From assembly GCF_000421405.1 (NCBI RefSeq), contig NZ_ATWY01000019.1:1-64000 (forward strand): DNA of 64,000 nt. The letters run 5' to 3'. The stretch is from Butyrivibrio sp. NC2007 (GTDB lineage: Bacteria > Bacillota > Clostridia > Lachnospirales > Lachnospiraceae). Numbering within the stretch: the stretch's first letter is position 1; each line of letters begins with the position of its first letter. The notes below the pieces were generated by a model, which had not been told where the DNA came from, searched no databases, and worked only from the letters and a program-made list of their open reading frames with translations. Positions 41,125 through 49,303 of the stretch are shown here, piece after piece. The position numbers were made by a program, and so were the translations under genes.

Positions 41125-41775
41125 TCACGCCAGCACTATCCCCGCAAACAAATCTCCCATGCAAAAGCTCAGATGCTCAGTCTCCTCATTCCTTGCAGTC
41201 TGGTAGAACTCATTCAGTTCATAATCAGGATTCTGCTCAAGCTTAGCGAATAGAAGTGCCGTATTATAAGCATCAGCCAGGCCATCATGTGCTCTGCCTT
41301 CCGGAATTATATCAGATGCAATAAGAGCTTCCTCCAGCTTGTACGCATTCTTCCTGCCCATCTTCTGGCCAAAGGTCTTCTGACAATCCATCCAGTTAGC
41401 AAAGATGATCTCAAGGCGCTCATCTTCAATTCCCTTGGCAACTACTTCGTGAACAATCTGCTTAGGATCTGAATCGCTCCAGGATACGCATCTGACATCG
41501 TCATATGGAAGCCAATCAAGAAAAACCTCCAGAGCTTCTGCAAATGAAGGAGCTGAGATTACATCAGCCTGGGATATTCCTGTCATATTCTCGATGAACC
41601 AGTCGATGTGACCATACTCAGGTCTTACATAAGTATTGAATTCATCTATAATCTCATAATCCTCATCAAGAAGGACTGCTCCAATCTGGATTGTCTCCTG
41701 GCACCACTTATAACCGAACTTCTTATATCCCTTAGGCACTTTGCAAAACTCAAGATCTATAACTGCGTACTTCAT
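41125..41775 (-). CDS. DEDDh 3'-5' exonuclease (DnaQ-like)
   Basis: 216 residues. YAVIDLEFCKVP (Asp-x-Glu), QIGAVLLDEDYEIIDEFNTY, and the C-terminal HDGLADAYNTALL motif with the His and Asp of DEDDh enzymes. AGGAGG lies upstream of the ATG. It trims RNA or DNA 3' ends; the N-terminal DLEFCKVP form is common in KapD-like stand-alone exonucleases. Confidence 0.85.
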   Translation of the reverse strand: MKYAVIDLEFCKVPKGYKKFGYKWCQETIQIGAVLLDEDYEIIDEFNTYVRPEYGHIDWFIENMTGISQADVISAPSFAEALEVFLDWLPYDDVRCVSWSDSDPKQIVHEVVAKGIEDERLEIIFANWMDCQKTFGQKMGRKNAYKLEEALIASDIIPEGRAHDGLADAYNTALLFAKLEQNPDYELNEFYQTARNEETEHLSFCMGDLFAGIVLA

Positions 41776-42136
41776 AATGGCCTCCTGACTTTAAAATAGC
41801 TTTTTTGATTCCGTTTGCTGTTTGCTGTTTCCTGATAATACCTGATAATACTATCCTAACAATTTAGAAGGGTTATAATCCGGACTGCTTCGAACGCCCA
41901 TATTTACTGGGATTGAATCACTTCCATTACTTTGGGGGGGTGAAAAAATGGAGCTGATTGCCAGCTCCTATAATGATTGCAACTGGCTAACTCTTTCGAG
42001 TCCCTATAGCTTTGTGCCGCCGGATTGCTCCGGGTTTACCTTTAAATTGATTTTTGCCCTAACGATATTTATTGATAAAAGTGTTTTAAAGGCGGTCCAT
42101 GGTAATGGTCACCCCACAGACCGCCTTTGCCGAGTA
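41776..42136. other. 361-bp region with direct repeats and a terminator
   Basis: Contains the exonuclease promoter, adjacent duplications TTTGCTG-TTTGCTG and CCTGATAATA-CCTGATAATA near 41815-41850, a run of seven G at 41933-41939, and a perfect 10-bp stem AAAGGCGGTC (42088-42097)/GACCGCCTTT (42119-42128) that can terminate the minus-strand operon ending at 42137. The plus-strand frame from 41948 is not supported. Confidence 0.5.
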
Positions 42137-42337
42137 CTATCTATTTTCAACTGGACTGATTACCGGCTTACCATCCCTGTCCAGCATGGGTGTAAGTCCT
42201 CCAGCATATCCACTTGCATGGAATATGTAGTTAACGCCTGTGTCCTGGTCAACCCAGATCTCAGTAACATTAACTGCTCCCTGTGAATAAACCTTTTTAA
42301 ATCTTTTGTCCGCTGTCATTTCCTTGTCCTCTTTCAT
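42137..42337 (-). CDS. DUF6440-family protein
   Basis: 66 residues: FKKVYSQGAVNVTEIWVDQD, TGVNYIFHASGYAGGLTPML, then DRDGKPV. This is the DUF6440 pattern as I recall it. A second ATG at codon 7 has GAGG eight bases upstream and may be the true start. It follows the small membrane gene by two bases in an operon. Confidence 0.75.
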   Translation of the reverse strand: MKEDKEMTADKRFKKVYSQGAVNVTEIWVDQDTGVNYIFHASGYAGGLTPMLDRDGKPVISPVENR

Positions 42338-42339
42338 TT

Positions 42340-42552
42340 TCAGGCCCTTTCCAAAAGGCTAAGGAGCCCAACCACCAACAGTACCGGCAATGCAATAGCA
42401 ACAAGTCCTTTAAATACAAGGCCCACAAGAATAAGTGGAAGGAACACCAGTGTAAACATAACTTTGATGATGCTCCAGCTTGCTCTGAATGCAAAGCCAA
42501 TCATTTTTCCAAAAATCCAAAAGAAAAATATAATAAAAAGCAGCGACAACAT
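42340..42552 (-). CDS. 70-aa membrane protein
   Basis: Two or three hydrophobic segments (LLFIIFFFWIFGKMIGFAF, VMFTLVFLPLILVGLVF, VAIALPVLLVVGLLSLL). GTGAGG upstream of the ATG. Of a kind common in Lachnospiraceae and co-transcribed with the DUF6440 gene. Function unknown. Confidence 0.6.
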   Translation of the reverse strand: MLSLLFIIFFFWIFGKMIGFAFRASWSIIKVMFTLVFLPLILVGLVFKGLVAIALPVLLVVGLLSLLERA

Positions 42553-42646
42553 GATTCCTCACCTTCCTTTCTCAAATCAAAAACCATTGTCATCTGTTGC
42601 TTGTTGATGAATTCATTATATTTCTGTCAGAGCAAAGATTACATGA

Positions 42647-42901
42647 TTATATCAGCAAAAAGGGGCATGTTATTTCGCTATTTGCGAAAACACTTTTAGA
42701 TTCAAACAAAAAAGAATCAGCTCCAAATCCATCCCTGAATTCTTTGCTGATCCTCTCTTTTTCTTTCTTGCGGTTGTAGGCCTTTCCGTTTGGAACGCTC
42801 CTTGTTACTGGATTAAGATCTCCCCAGGTGCGTCTCTGTTTGGAATGGTACTCTTTTTGCTGTTTCTTACTTCGTTTGTCCAGTGAAACATATTTGCTCA
42901 T
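42647..42901 (-). CDS. 84-aa basic protein of unknown function
   Basis: Highly basic N-terminal half (SLDKRSKKQQKEYHSKQRRT, then WGDLNPVTRSVPNGKAYNRK), a pattern I recall from short Lachnospiraceae proteins that may bind nucleic acid. The last 25 residues look different and may be read-through. Its ATG overlaps the stop of the 42-aa gene (ATGA), so the two are coupled. Confidence 0.55.
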   Translation of the reverse strand: MSKYVSLDKRSKKQQKEYHSKQRRTWGDLNPVTRSVPNGKAYNRKKEKERISKEFRDGFGADSFLFESKSVFANSEITCPFLLI

Positions 42902-43026
42902 TGTCTTTCCTCCGTTTCTTCCTTCTGAACCTTCTTGTTATATTTTGATGCAGGAATACCGAACAGTAAACATACCGGTATTATCGTAGCAACCAAAACA
43001 AGAATCAATAAAACCTGTGCAGTCAT
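42898..43026 (-). CDS. 42-aa membrane protein
   Basis: GGAGGGC lies eight bases before the ATG. MTAQVLLILVLVATIIPVCL and LFGIPASKY form one membrane segment; the tail is Lys/Glu-rich. Its stop codon overlaps the ATG of the basic protein, which argues that both are translated. Confidence 0.55.
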   Translation of the reverse strand: MTAQVLLILVLVATIIPVCLLFGIPASKYNKKVQKEETEERQ

Positions 43027-43194
43027 TATTATAAGCCCTCCAACAATTTTTATGTTGAAATCATTATATCTTAAGCCGGAAGGCTCATATATATCTATAT
43101 CAGTGATTATCAGGCATTTAATTTACTATCTAGGCAAATCAAAAACTTATTCTTATCACCAATAGTTTCTGCGTCTATCTGTTCTTTTTCCTTG

Positions 43195-43530
43195 TTATGG
43201 TTCTTCCAGGTATCTAACCTCTTTGCCATGAGCTATAGCGTACTCTATCTCACTCTTGGTACTCGATCCCACGTAACCTCCGACGTTGATTACATAAATA
43301 GAATCCGCCATGTCTATTTTAGCCTTATGCATTGCATCCAACATCTCTTTTGTCTTTGTAAGAGTGCCCTCGTCCATATTCTCCCAGACTTCCTGATCGC
43401 CGGAATGGCCAAAGAGCCCCACGCTGATGACAATGTTTCCCTCAAGCGTAAGCTTTTTCTGAGCCTCCATGAACTGCTCTTTAAACCTGGTACTTCCACA
43501 CAATGTTATTACCGGATACTTCCCCTGCAT
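43195..43530 (-). CDS. nucleoside 2-deoxyribosyltransferase-like protein
   Basis: 111 residues: ITLCGSTRFKEQFMEAQKKL, TLEGNIVISVGLFGHSGDQE, MLDAMHKAKIDMADSIYVIN and GGYVGSSTKSEIEYAIAHGK. This is the small Rossmann-like NDT/YtoQ-type fold. GAGGAG precedes the ATG. Such proteins cleave or transfer deoxyribose from nucleosides; several are associated with phage or plasmid nucleotide pools. Confidence 0.8.
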   Translation of the reverse strand: MQGKYPVITLCGSTRFKEQFMEAQKKLTLEGNIVISVGLFGHSGDQEVWENMDEGTLTKTKEMLDAMHKAKIDMADSIYVINVGGYVGSSTKSEIEYAIAHGKEVRYLEEP

Positions 43531-43691
43531 ATCTTCTCCTCGTGCAAATTTAATCGGTATTTAATATATATTTCAGTGCAATTATAGTATGATAGAAACA
43601 CCTCTTGTATAGGTTTTGGGATGCCTATACATATCATAAGACAGGCCGATGCAAACCGTTTTCCGGTTCCCTCGCATCGGTCTGAACTCGT

Positions 43692-44102
43692 TTATATGAG
43701 TATTCCCTCAAAGTGTTCGATTTCATGCTGGATTATCTGCGCTGTGAAGTCCTTATACTTACCATGCTGTGGCTTGAAGTCCTGATCAAGATAATCCACC
43801 TCAATCTCCTTATATCTGGTGCAGGGTCTTACTCCATCGAGAGAAAGACAGCTCTCTTCTGTCTGATATTCTCCACACTTCTTGGTAATAATAGGATTCA
43901 CCATAGCAAAATGGAATGGTCCCATAGCCACCACGATAATTCTTTTCTTCACACCAATCATGTTGGCGGCCATGCCAACGCAATGCTCCTGGTTGGCTCT
44001 TAATGTATCAAGCAGATCTACAATAACCTGCTTGTCAGACTCTGTTGCAGACTCTGACTTTTGCTGCAGGAACATTGGATCCCTAACAATCTTTTTAACC
44101 AT
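43692..44102 (-). CDS. divergent peptide deformylase
   Basis: 136 residues, shorter than the usual 150-190. The three motifs are altered but present: GMAANMIG (usual GxGxAAxQ), EESCLSLDG (usual EGCLS, metal Cys kept) and QHEIEHFEGIL (HExEH instead of HExDH; both His kept). It resembles the short PDF-like proteins of Clostridia and may have changed specificity. It overlaps the stop of the small membrane gene (TAATG), so they are translated together. Confidence 0.83.
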   Translation of the reverse strand: MVKKIVRDPMFLQQKSESATESDKQVIVDLLDTLRANQEHCVGMAANMIGVKKRIIVVAMGPFHFAMVNPIITKKCGEYQTEESCLSLDGVRPCTRYKEIEVDYLDQDFKPQHGKYKDFTAQIIQHEIEHFEGILI

Positions 44103-44332
44103 TAGGCTTCGTTCTCCTCATCCATATACAGTTTAAAAAATCTTGCCATTAGCGGAATATATGTCAGAAGAAATGTTATTCCTGCAAGTCCGTAGACTTT
44201 TCTTTTGTTCTGTGGTCTAACAAGCATTCCAAGCATAATGCCCAAAGAAATTAGGCAAAACTTCAGAACTGAAAACAATTTCCAATCACTCGATTTTATG
44301 TAACGGTCAGCAACTTCAAAGATCTTGTCCAT
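44102..44332 (-). CDS. 76-aa membrane protein
   Basis: DRYIKSSDWKLFSVLKFCLI, SLGIMLGMLVRPQNKRKVYG, then FLLTYIPLMARFFKL: two membrane segments with a basic loop. I recall this type as small Firmicute proteins sometimes labelled phosphate-ABC permease-like without evidence. GGAGG is upstream. Co-translated with the deformylase. Confidence 0.6.
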   Translation of the reverse strand: MDKIFEVADRYIKSSDWKLFSVLKFCLISLGIMLGMLVRPQNKRKVYGLAGITFLLTYIPLMARFFKLYMDEENEA

Positions 44333-44347
44333 AAAGACCTCCCATCA

Positions 44348-44701
44348 TTATAAGCACGCCTCTTTCCATTCATCCTCTTTAAATCCGACAAGCACTTTCT
44401 TGTCAGTAATCAGTAATGGTCGTTTTACAAGCATTCCATCCGATGCCAACAGGTCTAACATCGCATCATCACTCATTGTCGGAAGTTTTTTTGACAATTC
44501 CATTTCCCTATACAGCTGTCCACTGGTATTAAAAAACTTTTTCAAAAGAAGCCCACTCTTAACATTGAGATCCTTTATCATATTGCGGTCCGGGTGCTGC
44601 TCCTTGATATCAAGGCTCTCGTACTTAATACCATTGTCATCAAGCCATTTCAGTGCCTTCTTGCAAGTAGTACATCTAGAATAGCAATAAACTTTTACCA
44701 T
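44348..44701 (-). CDS. ArsC/Spx-family thioredoxin-fold protein
   Basis: 117 residues with N-terminal YCYSRCTTCKKALKWLDDNG (CxxC; Cys10 and Cys13), a helical insert with DLNVKSGLLLKKFFNTSG, and DGMLVKRPLLITDKKVLVGF. This is the ArsC-like reductase family that includes Spx and MgsR; the RPLL segment matches the cis-Pro region. More likely an enzyme or redox adaptor than Spx itself, which cannot be decided from sequence alone. Confidence 0.85.
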   Translation of the reverse strand: MVKVYCYSRCTTCKKALKWLDDNGIKYESLDIKEQHPDRNMIKDLNVKSGLLLKKFFNTSGQLYREMELSKKLPTMSDDAMLDLLASDGMLVKRPLLITDKKVLVGFKEDEWKEACL

Positions 44702-44718
44702 GACTCATGTCTCCTATC

Positions 44719-44901
44719 TCATTTTCGTGATGGCCATTCTGATCCAACATCTAATCCATTCTCTGTAAGCCAGTCATCTTCCACTGATACGAGCTGTTCA
44801 TTTCCGACATCATCTACAAGCGTAACTGATACCTTCGGCTTCTGTCCTGGCTGCAGTTCTTCGCAGCCATAATCCCCATCAAAAATCTGCTTAATCTTCA
44901 T
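44719..44901 (-). CDS. 60-aa hypothetical protein
   Basis: KIKQIFDGDYGCEELQPGQK then VSVTLVDDVGNEQLVSVEDD and a short acidic C-terminus. A small beta-domain protein of a kind often seen in Lachnospiraceae operons. Its ATG directly follows the stop of the zinc-ribbon gene. Confidence 0.55.
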   Translation of the reverse strand: MKIKQIFDGDYGCEELQPGQKPKVSVTLVDDVGNEQLVSVEDDWLTENGLDVGSEWPSRK

Positions 44902-45279
44902 TTAAAACCTCGTTCCACACTTAGGACAGAAATCAAAATCCTCTGTCGTCTCATATCCGCACTGTCTGCATTTCTTATATCCGGTAGTAAATCCCCTCCC
45001 ATTTATTACTCTGGTCAGGTGATTCTGCTTAACCTCTACTTCTTCTCCCCTGGCAATAGCTTTACCTATCTCCGGATCAAGCTCGTAAACTGTCCCACAG
45101 CAGCTCGTCTGCACGTAGTAGTGCTTATTCCACTTAAAAATCGGAATAAAGAAAAGAGACAACACTGTATAAGTCATGAACACATTGAATCGTCCGTATT
45201 TTCCGCAGATAGTACAGGTCACAAGCTGGTTAAAAGAAAAGTCCTTCCTGCCGTCTGTAATTCCCATGATAAAAAACAT
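44902..45279 (-). CDS. zinc-ribbon membrane protein
   Basis: 125 residues from the ATG at 45279 (AGGAG nine bases upstream), which is where this family begins: MFFIMGITDGRKDFSFNQLV, then a CTICGKYG knuckle, one membrane segment, YYVQTSCCGTVYELDPEIGK and a C-terminal zinc ribbon CRQCGYETTEDFDFCPKCG. The longer frame to 45432 is rejected. Function unknown. Confidence 0.75.
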   Translation of the reverse strand: MFFIMGITDGRKDFSFNQLVTCTICGKYGRFNVFMTYTVLSLFFIPIFKWNKHYYVQTSCCGTVYELDPEIGKAIARGEEVEVKQNHLTRVINGRGFTTGYKKCRQCGYETTEDFDFCPKCGTRF

Positions 45280-45364
45280 ACCACAAAACTCCTCCGAAAC
45301 AGATACATCCATTATAACCCCAACGGCCCTATTCATCCCACTAAAAATGAGCAAACATAAAAGT

Positions 45365-45404
45365 ACCCATATCGGCAATTTTTTCATTTTTTGCCAATAT
45401 GGGT
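45365..45404 (-). terminator. weak terminator below the ADP-ribosylglycohydrolase gene
   Basis: ACCCATATcGGCAA (45365-45378) pairs with TTGCCaATATGGGT (45391-45404), one mismatch; on the minus strand ACTTTT follows. Confidence 0.55.
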
Positions 45405-45410
45405 AAACAA

Positions 45411-46196
45411 TTACATATTCAAAATTTCCCAAAGCTCCGGAGTCAGATACTTCTTAAGAAGCCCTTCCGCATCAACATCCCCGAATCCGCCATAGAACTC
45501 TTCTGCAACGCCTCCCGCAATAGCTCCAAAGGTATCAGAATCACATTCCAGGGAAAAGACATTTCGGATGAAGCTCTCGTAGTCGCTGCTCTCGTAAAAG
45601 CATCTCATTGCTGAAGGCACAGATCCCTGGCAGCTCTCATTCCACTTATAGCGAGGTCTAATCTCATCCAGGCTGTAAGCAATGCTGTATTCATAGTCAG
45701 CCTTCGGATACTGCTCAAGAACGTAGTCATAGATTTCCTGCCTGCTCTTGCCATGCTTAGCCATCCAGATACAGGTCGCTGTTACAACTGCTCCCTTGAT
45801 TCCCTCAGGATGATTGTGTGAAACAATCGCTGTAGCCTCAGCCATCTTTTGCATCTCGTCATAATCTTCATAGAACTCGCCTACGAAAGAAGCTCTCATT
45901 GCGCTGCCATTACCCCAGCTGTTGTAAGGCTCATGATTATTTCCGTTTATCCAGTTAAAGAACCTTCCGCCATATCCGGCAAATGGATACTCACGGCCTA
46001 CTTCTACCATGGTATCAACCAGATCTGCTCCGGTCTTAAGTGCCTTCTTAATAGCTAAAGTCATTACAGTATCATCTGTGAACCCAATCGCATCACCATC
46101 TGCCAGAGGCACGTTCTTCCAATCCAGATTCTTAGGCCTGTCAAACTCAAACTGTGCTCCTAATATATCTCCTAAAACAGCTCCCTTTACTGCCAT
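45411..46196 (-). CDS. ADP-ribosylglycohydrolase (DraG/ARH family)
   Basis: 261 residues. Metal-binding blocks: GAVLGDILGAQFEF, IGFTDDTVMTLAI (Thr-Asp-Asp), SWGNGSAMRAS, VSHNHPEGIKGA and CDSDTFGAIAGGVAEEFYG (Asp-x-Asp-Thr). This is a full set for Mg-dependent removal of ADP-ribose from protein or nucleic acid. It follows the vWA gene by 13 bp, with a macro-domain gene just beyond, forming an ADP-ribose cluster. Confidence 0.92.
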   Translation of the reverse strand: MAVKGAVLGDILGAQFEFDRPKNLDWKNVPLADGDAIGFTDDTVMTLAIKKALKTGADLVDTMVEVGREYPFAGYGGRFFNWINGNNHEPYNSWGNGSAMRASFVGEFYEDYDEMQKMAEATAIVSHNHPEGIKGAVVTATCIWMAKHGKSRQEIYDYVLEQYPKADYEYSIAYSLDEIRPRYKWNESCQGSVPSAMRCFYESSDYESFIRNVFSLECDSDTFGAIAGGVAEEFYGGFGDVDAEGLLKKYLTPELWEILNM

Positions 46197-46209
46197 CTAA
46201 ATCACTCCT

Positions 46210-46893
46210 TTATCTTCTTGCGGCTTTCTTTCCGCGTCTATTGTAGTCCTCGTTTATCTCTTCAGCCCAATTTGACTCATCCAGCTCTTTCCTCAAAAGA
46301 AAATCAGGCACTTTCATTGACTTGCAAACCATGGATGATACTCCTGCGTACACCTTTGCTGTTCCTATATCATCATGTACATAGTTTACAGCTCTTTCTT
46401 TTCTTACTCCAAGCCTCTGCGCTTCAGCATAGGCATCAATGTTAGCTCCGATGAAAATGAACTCCCAGCCATATTTCTCTTGCTGCTTCCTGACCATCTT
46501 CTGGATCTTGTCATAAGAATAATTCTTGCTGGCATTCTCCATGCCGTCCGTTGTTATGACAAATATGGTCTTTGCAGGTCTGTCCTCTTCTCTGGCATAC
46601 TTGTGAACGTTGCCAATGTGGTGGATTGCTCCTCCAACCGCGTCCAAAAGGGCTGTGCATCCTCTAACGTAATACTGCTGGTCTGTCATCTTCTCAATCT
46701 TATCAAGTGGAACTCTGTCATGAAGCACTTCACACACATCATCGAAAAGAACTGTCGAAACCAGAGCCTGCTCTCCTGTCTTTTTCTGCTTCTCCATCAT
46801 TGAGTTGAAACCGCCGATTGTGTCTTCCTCAAGCCCACCCATGGATCCTGATCTATCAAGTATATAAACTATCTCTGTAAGATTATTATTCAT
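46210..46893 (-). CDS. von Willebrand A domain protein
   Basis: 227 residues. MIDAS residues are clear: YILDRSGSMGGLEEDTIGGF (DxSxS), the threonine in VRGCTALLDAVG, and ITTDGMENAS (Asp). The C-terminal tail contains KSMKVPDFLLRKELDESNWA (191-210), a motif that recurs in the linker of the neighbouring macro-domain protein. vWA proteins are metal-dependent interaction modules, often working with AAA+ ATPases such as the one at 55058-56458. GGAGG precedes the ATG. Confidence 0.88.
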   Translation of the reverse strand: MNNNLTEIVYILDRSGSMGGLEEDTIGGFNSMMEKQKKTGEQALVSTVLFDDVCEVLHDRVPLDKIEKMTDQQYYVRGCTALLDAVGGAIHHIGNVHKYAREEDRPAKTIFVITTDGMENASKNYSYDKIQKMVRKQQEKYGWEFIFIGANIDAYAEAQRLGVRKERAVNYVHDDIGTAKVYAGVSSMVCKSMKVPDFLLRKELDESNWAEEINEDYNRRGKKAARR

Positions 46894-46982
46894 ATTCCTT
46901 TGCCTCCGTCATCACATCTGTAGCTCCCTGCAGTGAGCTGTTTCCTTTGTTCTGATGTAATAATACCTTTTTGGCAAAAGAA

Positions 46983-47007
46983 AAAGGTCAACCCGGAGGA
47001 GACCTTT
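46983..47007 (-). terminator. weak terminator below the macro-domain gene
   Basis: AAAGGTC/GACCTTT stem on the minus strand, followed by TTCTTTTG, 19 bp past the macro gene stop. Confidence 0.45.
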
Positions 47008-47025
47008 GTAAAAAACCAGTTTGTG

Positions 47026-48156
47026 TCAGCTTGAAAGCGAATCCAAGCCATAATCAAAGAGAACGATATCAATCTTCATCACGTTGTAGTCCTTGTGCCT
47101 TATGAAATACTCCACGATCACATCCGTCTGGGACACCGGAGAAAAAGCATATCCTGCAAGTCTCAAGAAATCAATGGCCTCATCCATGTTAAGCTGAAGT
47201 CCAACAGCCAGAGCAAGAACCTTCTCTTTAGATGGTTTAACCTGTCCCTTGATAAGCTTTGAGAAATACTGCTTAGAGATATTGGCTGCTGCATAAACCT
47301 CAGAATTCTTGAGCCCTTTCTTGTTGATGAGCTGCTGAAGATGTTTCTCAAAGGAATCTGTGTACATTTCTTTGAGAGTATCATCAAGAGACATGCTGGA
47401 GCACTCATAGAGTTCCTCCTCAGCTGCAGGAGCACTACAAATCTCAGCATCCTCAAATTCCTCATAGGTCTTTTCTTCCTCTGCCTTTGACTCTTTTCTA
47501 TGAAGAAAGCCCGGTATCTTCAATGATTTAGGCACTGCCGAATTGCTTAATCTAGCGCCTTGAAGCATCCCCGGCCTGCTTGCTGCAGGAATTCCATCGT
47601 TCCTATACTCCTCGGCAAGCTTCTCCTCGACATACTTATCATCAATGAAATGCTTAACATCAAGCGCCAGTTCGCCTGAAATCTGTACAGAAGTACTTCC
47701 AAACACCACCAACGTGATGTCCATCTCATTCTCTTCCAGGAAGCTGGTAAAAGAATCAACTGCTATCTGAATTCCAAGCCCCTTGGGAAAGCCATAGGTT
47801 CCTGTAGCCAGCAGAGGAAAAGCAATAGACTCACAATCATTGTCCCTGGCCAGTTCCAGAGATCTGTCATAGCACTGACGCAGAAGTTCCGGCTCACCAT
47901 GCCTTCCATCTTTCCACCATGGTCCGCTGGCATGAATAATGAATTTTGCATCGAGATTAAAAGCCGGAGTTATCCCAACCATTCCCGGTTCAAGTTCTCC
48001 AATCTCTCTGCGCGCTTCCAAAAGCTGTTCTTTCCCAGCAGCCTCGTATATAGCAGCATCAACACCATCACCTACAGCAACCCATGGATTGGCTGTATTT
48101 ACGATGGCATCTGCTTTTACTTTTGTAATATCATCTCTGATTATTTGAAATGGCAT
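47026..48156 (-). CDS. macro domain protein with C-terminal HTH domain
   Basis: Residues 1-170 form a macro domain binding ADP-ribose: VKADAIVNTANPWVAVGDGV, GPWWKDGRHGEPELL and FPLLATGTYGFP. A linker (185-255) holds KSLKIPGFLHRKESKAEEEK (210-229), matching a motif in the vWA protein. The last 120 residues are helical with an XRE-like segment: LINKKGLKNSEVYAAANISK, QYFSKLIKGQVKPSKEKVLA, and a tail ending YFIRHKDYNVMKIDIVLFDY. This combination suggests that ADP-ribose metabolism and regulation are linked. Confidence 0.85.
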   Translation of the reverse strand: MPFQIIRDDITKVKADAIVNTANPWVAVGDGVDAAIYEAAGKEQLLEARREIGELEPGMVGITPAFNLDAKFIIHASGPWWKDGRHGEPELLRQCYDRSLELARDNDCESIAFPLLATGTYGFPKGLGIQIAVDSFTSFLEENEMDITLVVFGSTSVQISGELALDVKHFIDDKYVEEKLAEEYRNDGIPAASRPGMLQGARLSNSAVPKSLKIPGFLHRKESKAEEEKTYEEFEDAEICSAPAAEEELYECSSMSLDDTLKEMYTDSFEKHLQQLINKKGLKNSEVYAAANISKQYFSKLIKGQVKPSKEKVLALAVGLQLNMDEAIDFLRLAGYAFSPVSQTDVIVEYFIRHKDYNVMKIDIVLFDYGLDSLSS

Positions 48157-48168
48157 AACACTACCTCA

Positions 48169-49137
48169 TTAAGGATTGCATCTCTTGCAAGGATCATACC
48201 CCTGCCGGATAAGCTCATCCCTTGTGCCTTCATACAACAATTTATTCTTTTCTTTCATATCTTTCACGCTGTCGCAGGACGGAATGTGGAACTTCCTGGA
48301 ATTCGTGTTAACTACATATGTGGTTCCTGCAGGAATTTCAGAAGCCTCATTACCCGCCGAAGATCTGTCCAATCCATTCCCGGAATCTCCGCCAGTTATA
48401 ATAAAAGAATTGGTGTCCACCATCTTGTCTGCTTCTGGAGCAAGCTTATTACTTCCATTAGCATAATTGATCTCTATTCCAGGCTGCACATTGTAGCAGT
48501 ATACATTAAAAGAGATTCCATTGCCCTTATCCTCTACTGAGTAAGCTTCTATCTGAACACCACTGCAGAGAAGATTATTCCCTTCAAATACAGGCGTAAC
48601 CCTGTACATTACATGTTTCCCAGTGTTCCGAACATATTCAGCAACTTCATTCTCATAGGGCAGCATACCTTCAACATTCATGTAACGAGTGCCGGTAATA
48701 AGATTCTGCTCATTTGCATTCTCACCAGTCAGCTGAAATCCGATCATGTGGCATCTGTTGTACAAATACGGAGGATCCGAATCTATCAAGCCAGGATACT
48801 TGTTCTGTTTCCAACCGGTGGGCTTTACCATGCTAATTGACTGCCGCTCCTCAATAGGCATCAGATCTTTTCCAAGGCATGCCATAGCCGGAGTGCAACG
48901 TCCTAATTTATCCAGCTCGCCATAGCTCTCATAAGACTTTGTTGTAATCTCATCAGCTGTAAAACCTGGTACATTCTTGTTCACAGCTACAGAAGCGCTT
49001 CCGCTGTATGCCGGGATCTCATCTTCTGCATGAGGTTTAACGCTCCAAAACAAAAAAGAAGACATACCTAAAGAAAGCGCCAGCAGCAAAGCAAATATTC
49101 TATTTGCAAAACCAACCTCTCTTATATATGTCTTCAT
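48169..49137 (-). CDS. secreted DNA/RNA non-specific endonuclease
   Basis: 322 residues with an N-terminal membrane anchor or signal (FANRIFALLLALSLGMSSFL). The nuclease core reads PPYLYNRCHMIGFQLTGENA, then NEQNLITGTRYMN: the usual DRGH is NRCH here, with the catalytic His and metal-binding Asn kept. The C-terminus, KFHIPSCDSVKDMKEKNKLL and YDPCKRCNP, is an Ada-like metal-binding tail seen in other secreted nucleases. It probably degrades extracellular DNA. Confidence 0.9.
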   Translation of the reverse strand: MKTYIREVGFANRIFALLLALSLGMSSFLFWSVKPHAEDEIPAYSGSASVAVNKNVPGFTADEITTKSYESYGELDKLGRCTPAMACLGKDLMPIEERQSISMVKPTGWKQNKYPGLIDSDPPYLYNRCHMIGFQLTGENANEQNLITGTRYMNVEGMLPYENEVAEYVRNTGKHVMYRVTPVFEGNNLLCSGVQIEAYSVEDKGNGISFNVYCYNVQPGIEINYANGSNKLAPEADKMVDTNSFIITGGDSGNGLDRSSAGNEASEIPAGTTYVVNTNSRKFHIPSCDSVKDMKEKNKLLYEGTRDELIRQGYDPCKRCNP

Positions 49138-49303
49138 TTCAATATCCTCATCTATAATTCAATTGTCAGTTTCTTTAGAAAGGAGTAGCCCAGCTGATCT
49201 CACGAAATCCCCTACCAGACCGCACGCCCTGTGGCAACAAATCCCTACTATCCAGAGGATGGATCATTTCATTCAGAATCTGCATATGTCAAAACACACA
49301 CGA

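Noticed and set aside
41948..42286. Plus-strand 112-codon frame after a GGGGGGG run
   Set aside because: It is antisense to the DUF6440 gene, passes through its terminator stem and has no recognisable protein pattern; the G-run is a chance ribosome-site look-alike.
47899..48540. 213-codon plus-strand frame antisense to the macro and nuclease genes
   Set aside because: Crosses the boundary of two well-supported genes on the other strand and lacks a ribosome site.
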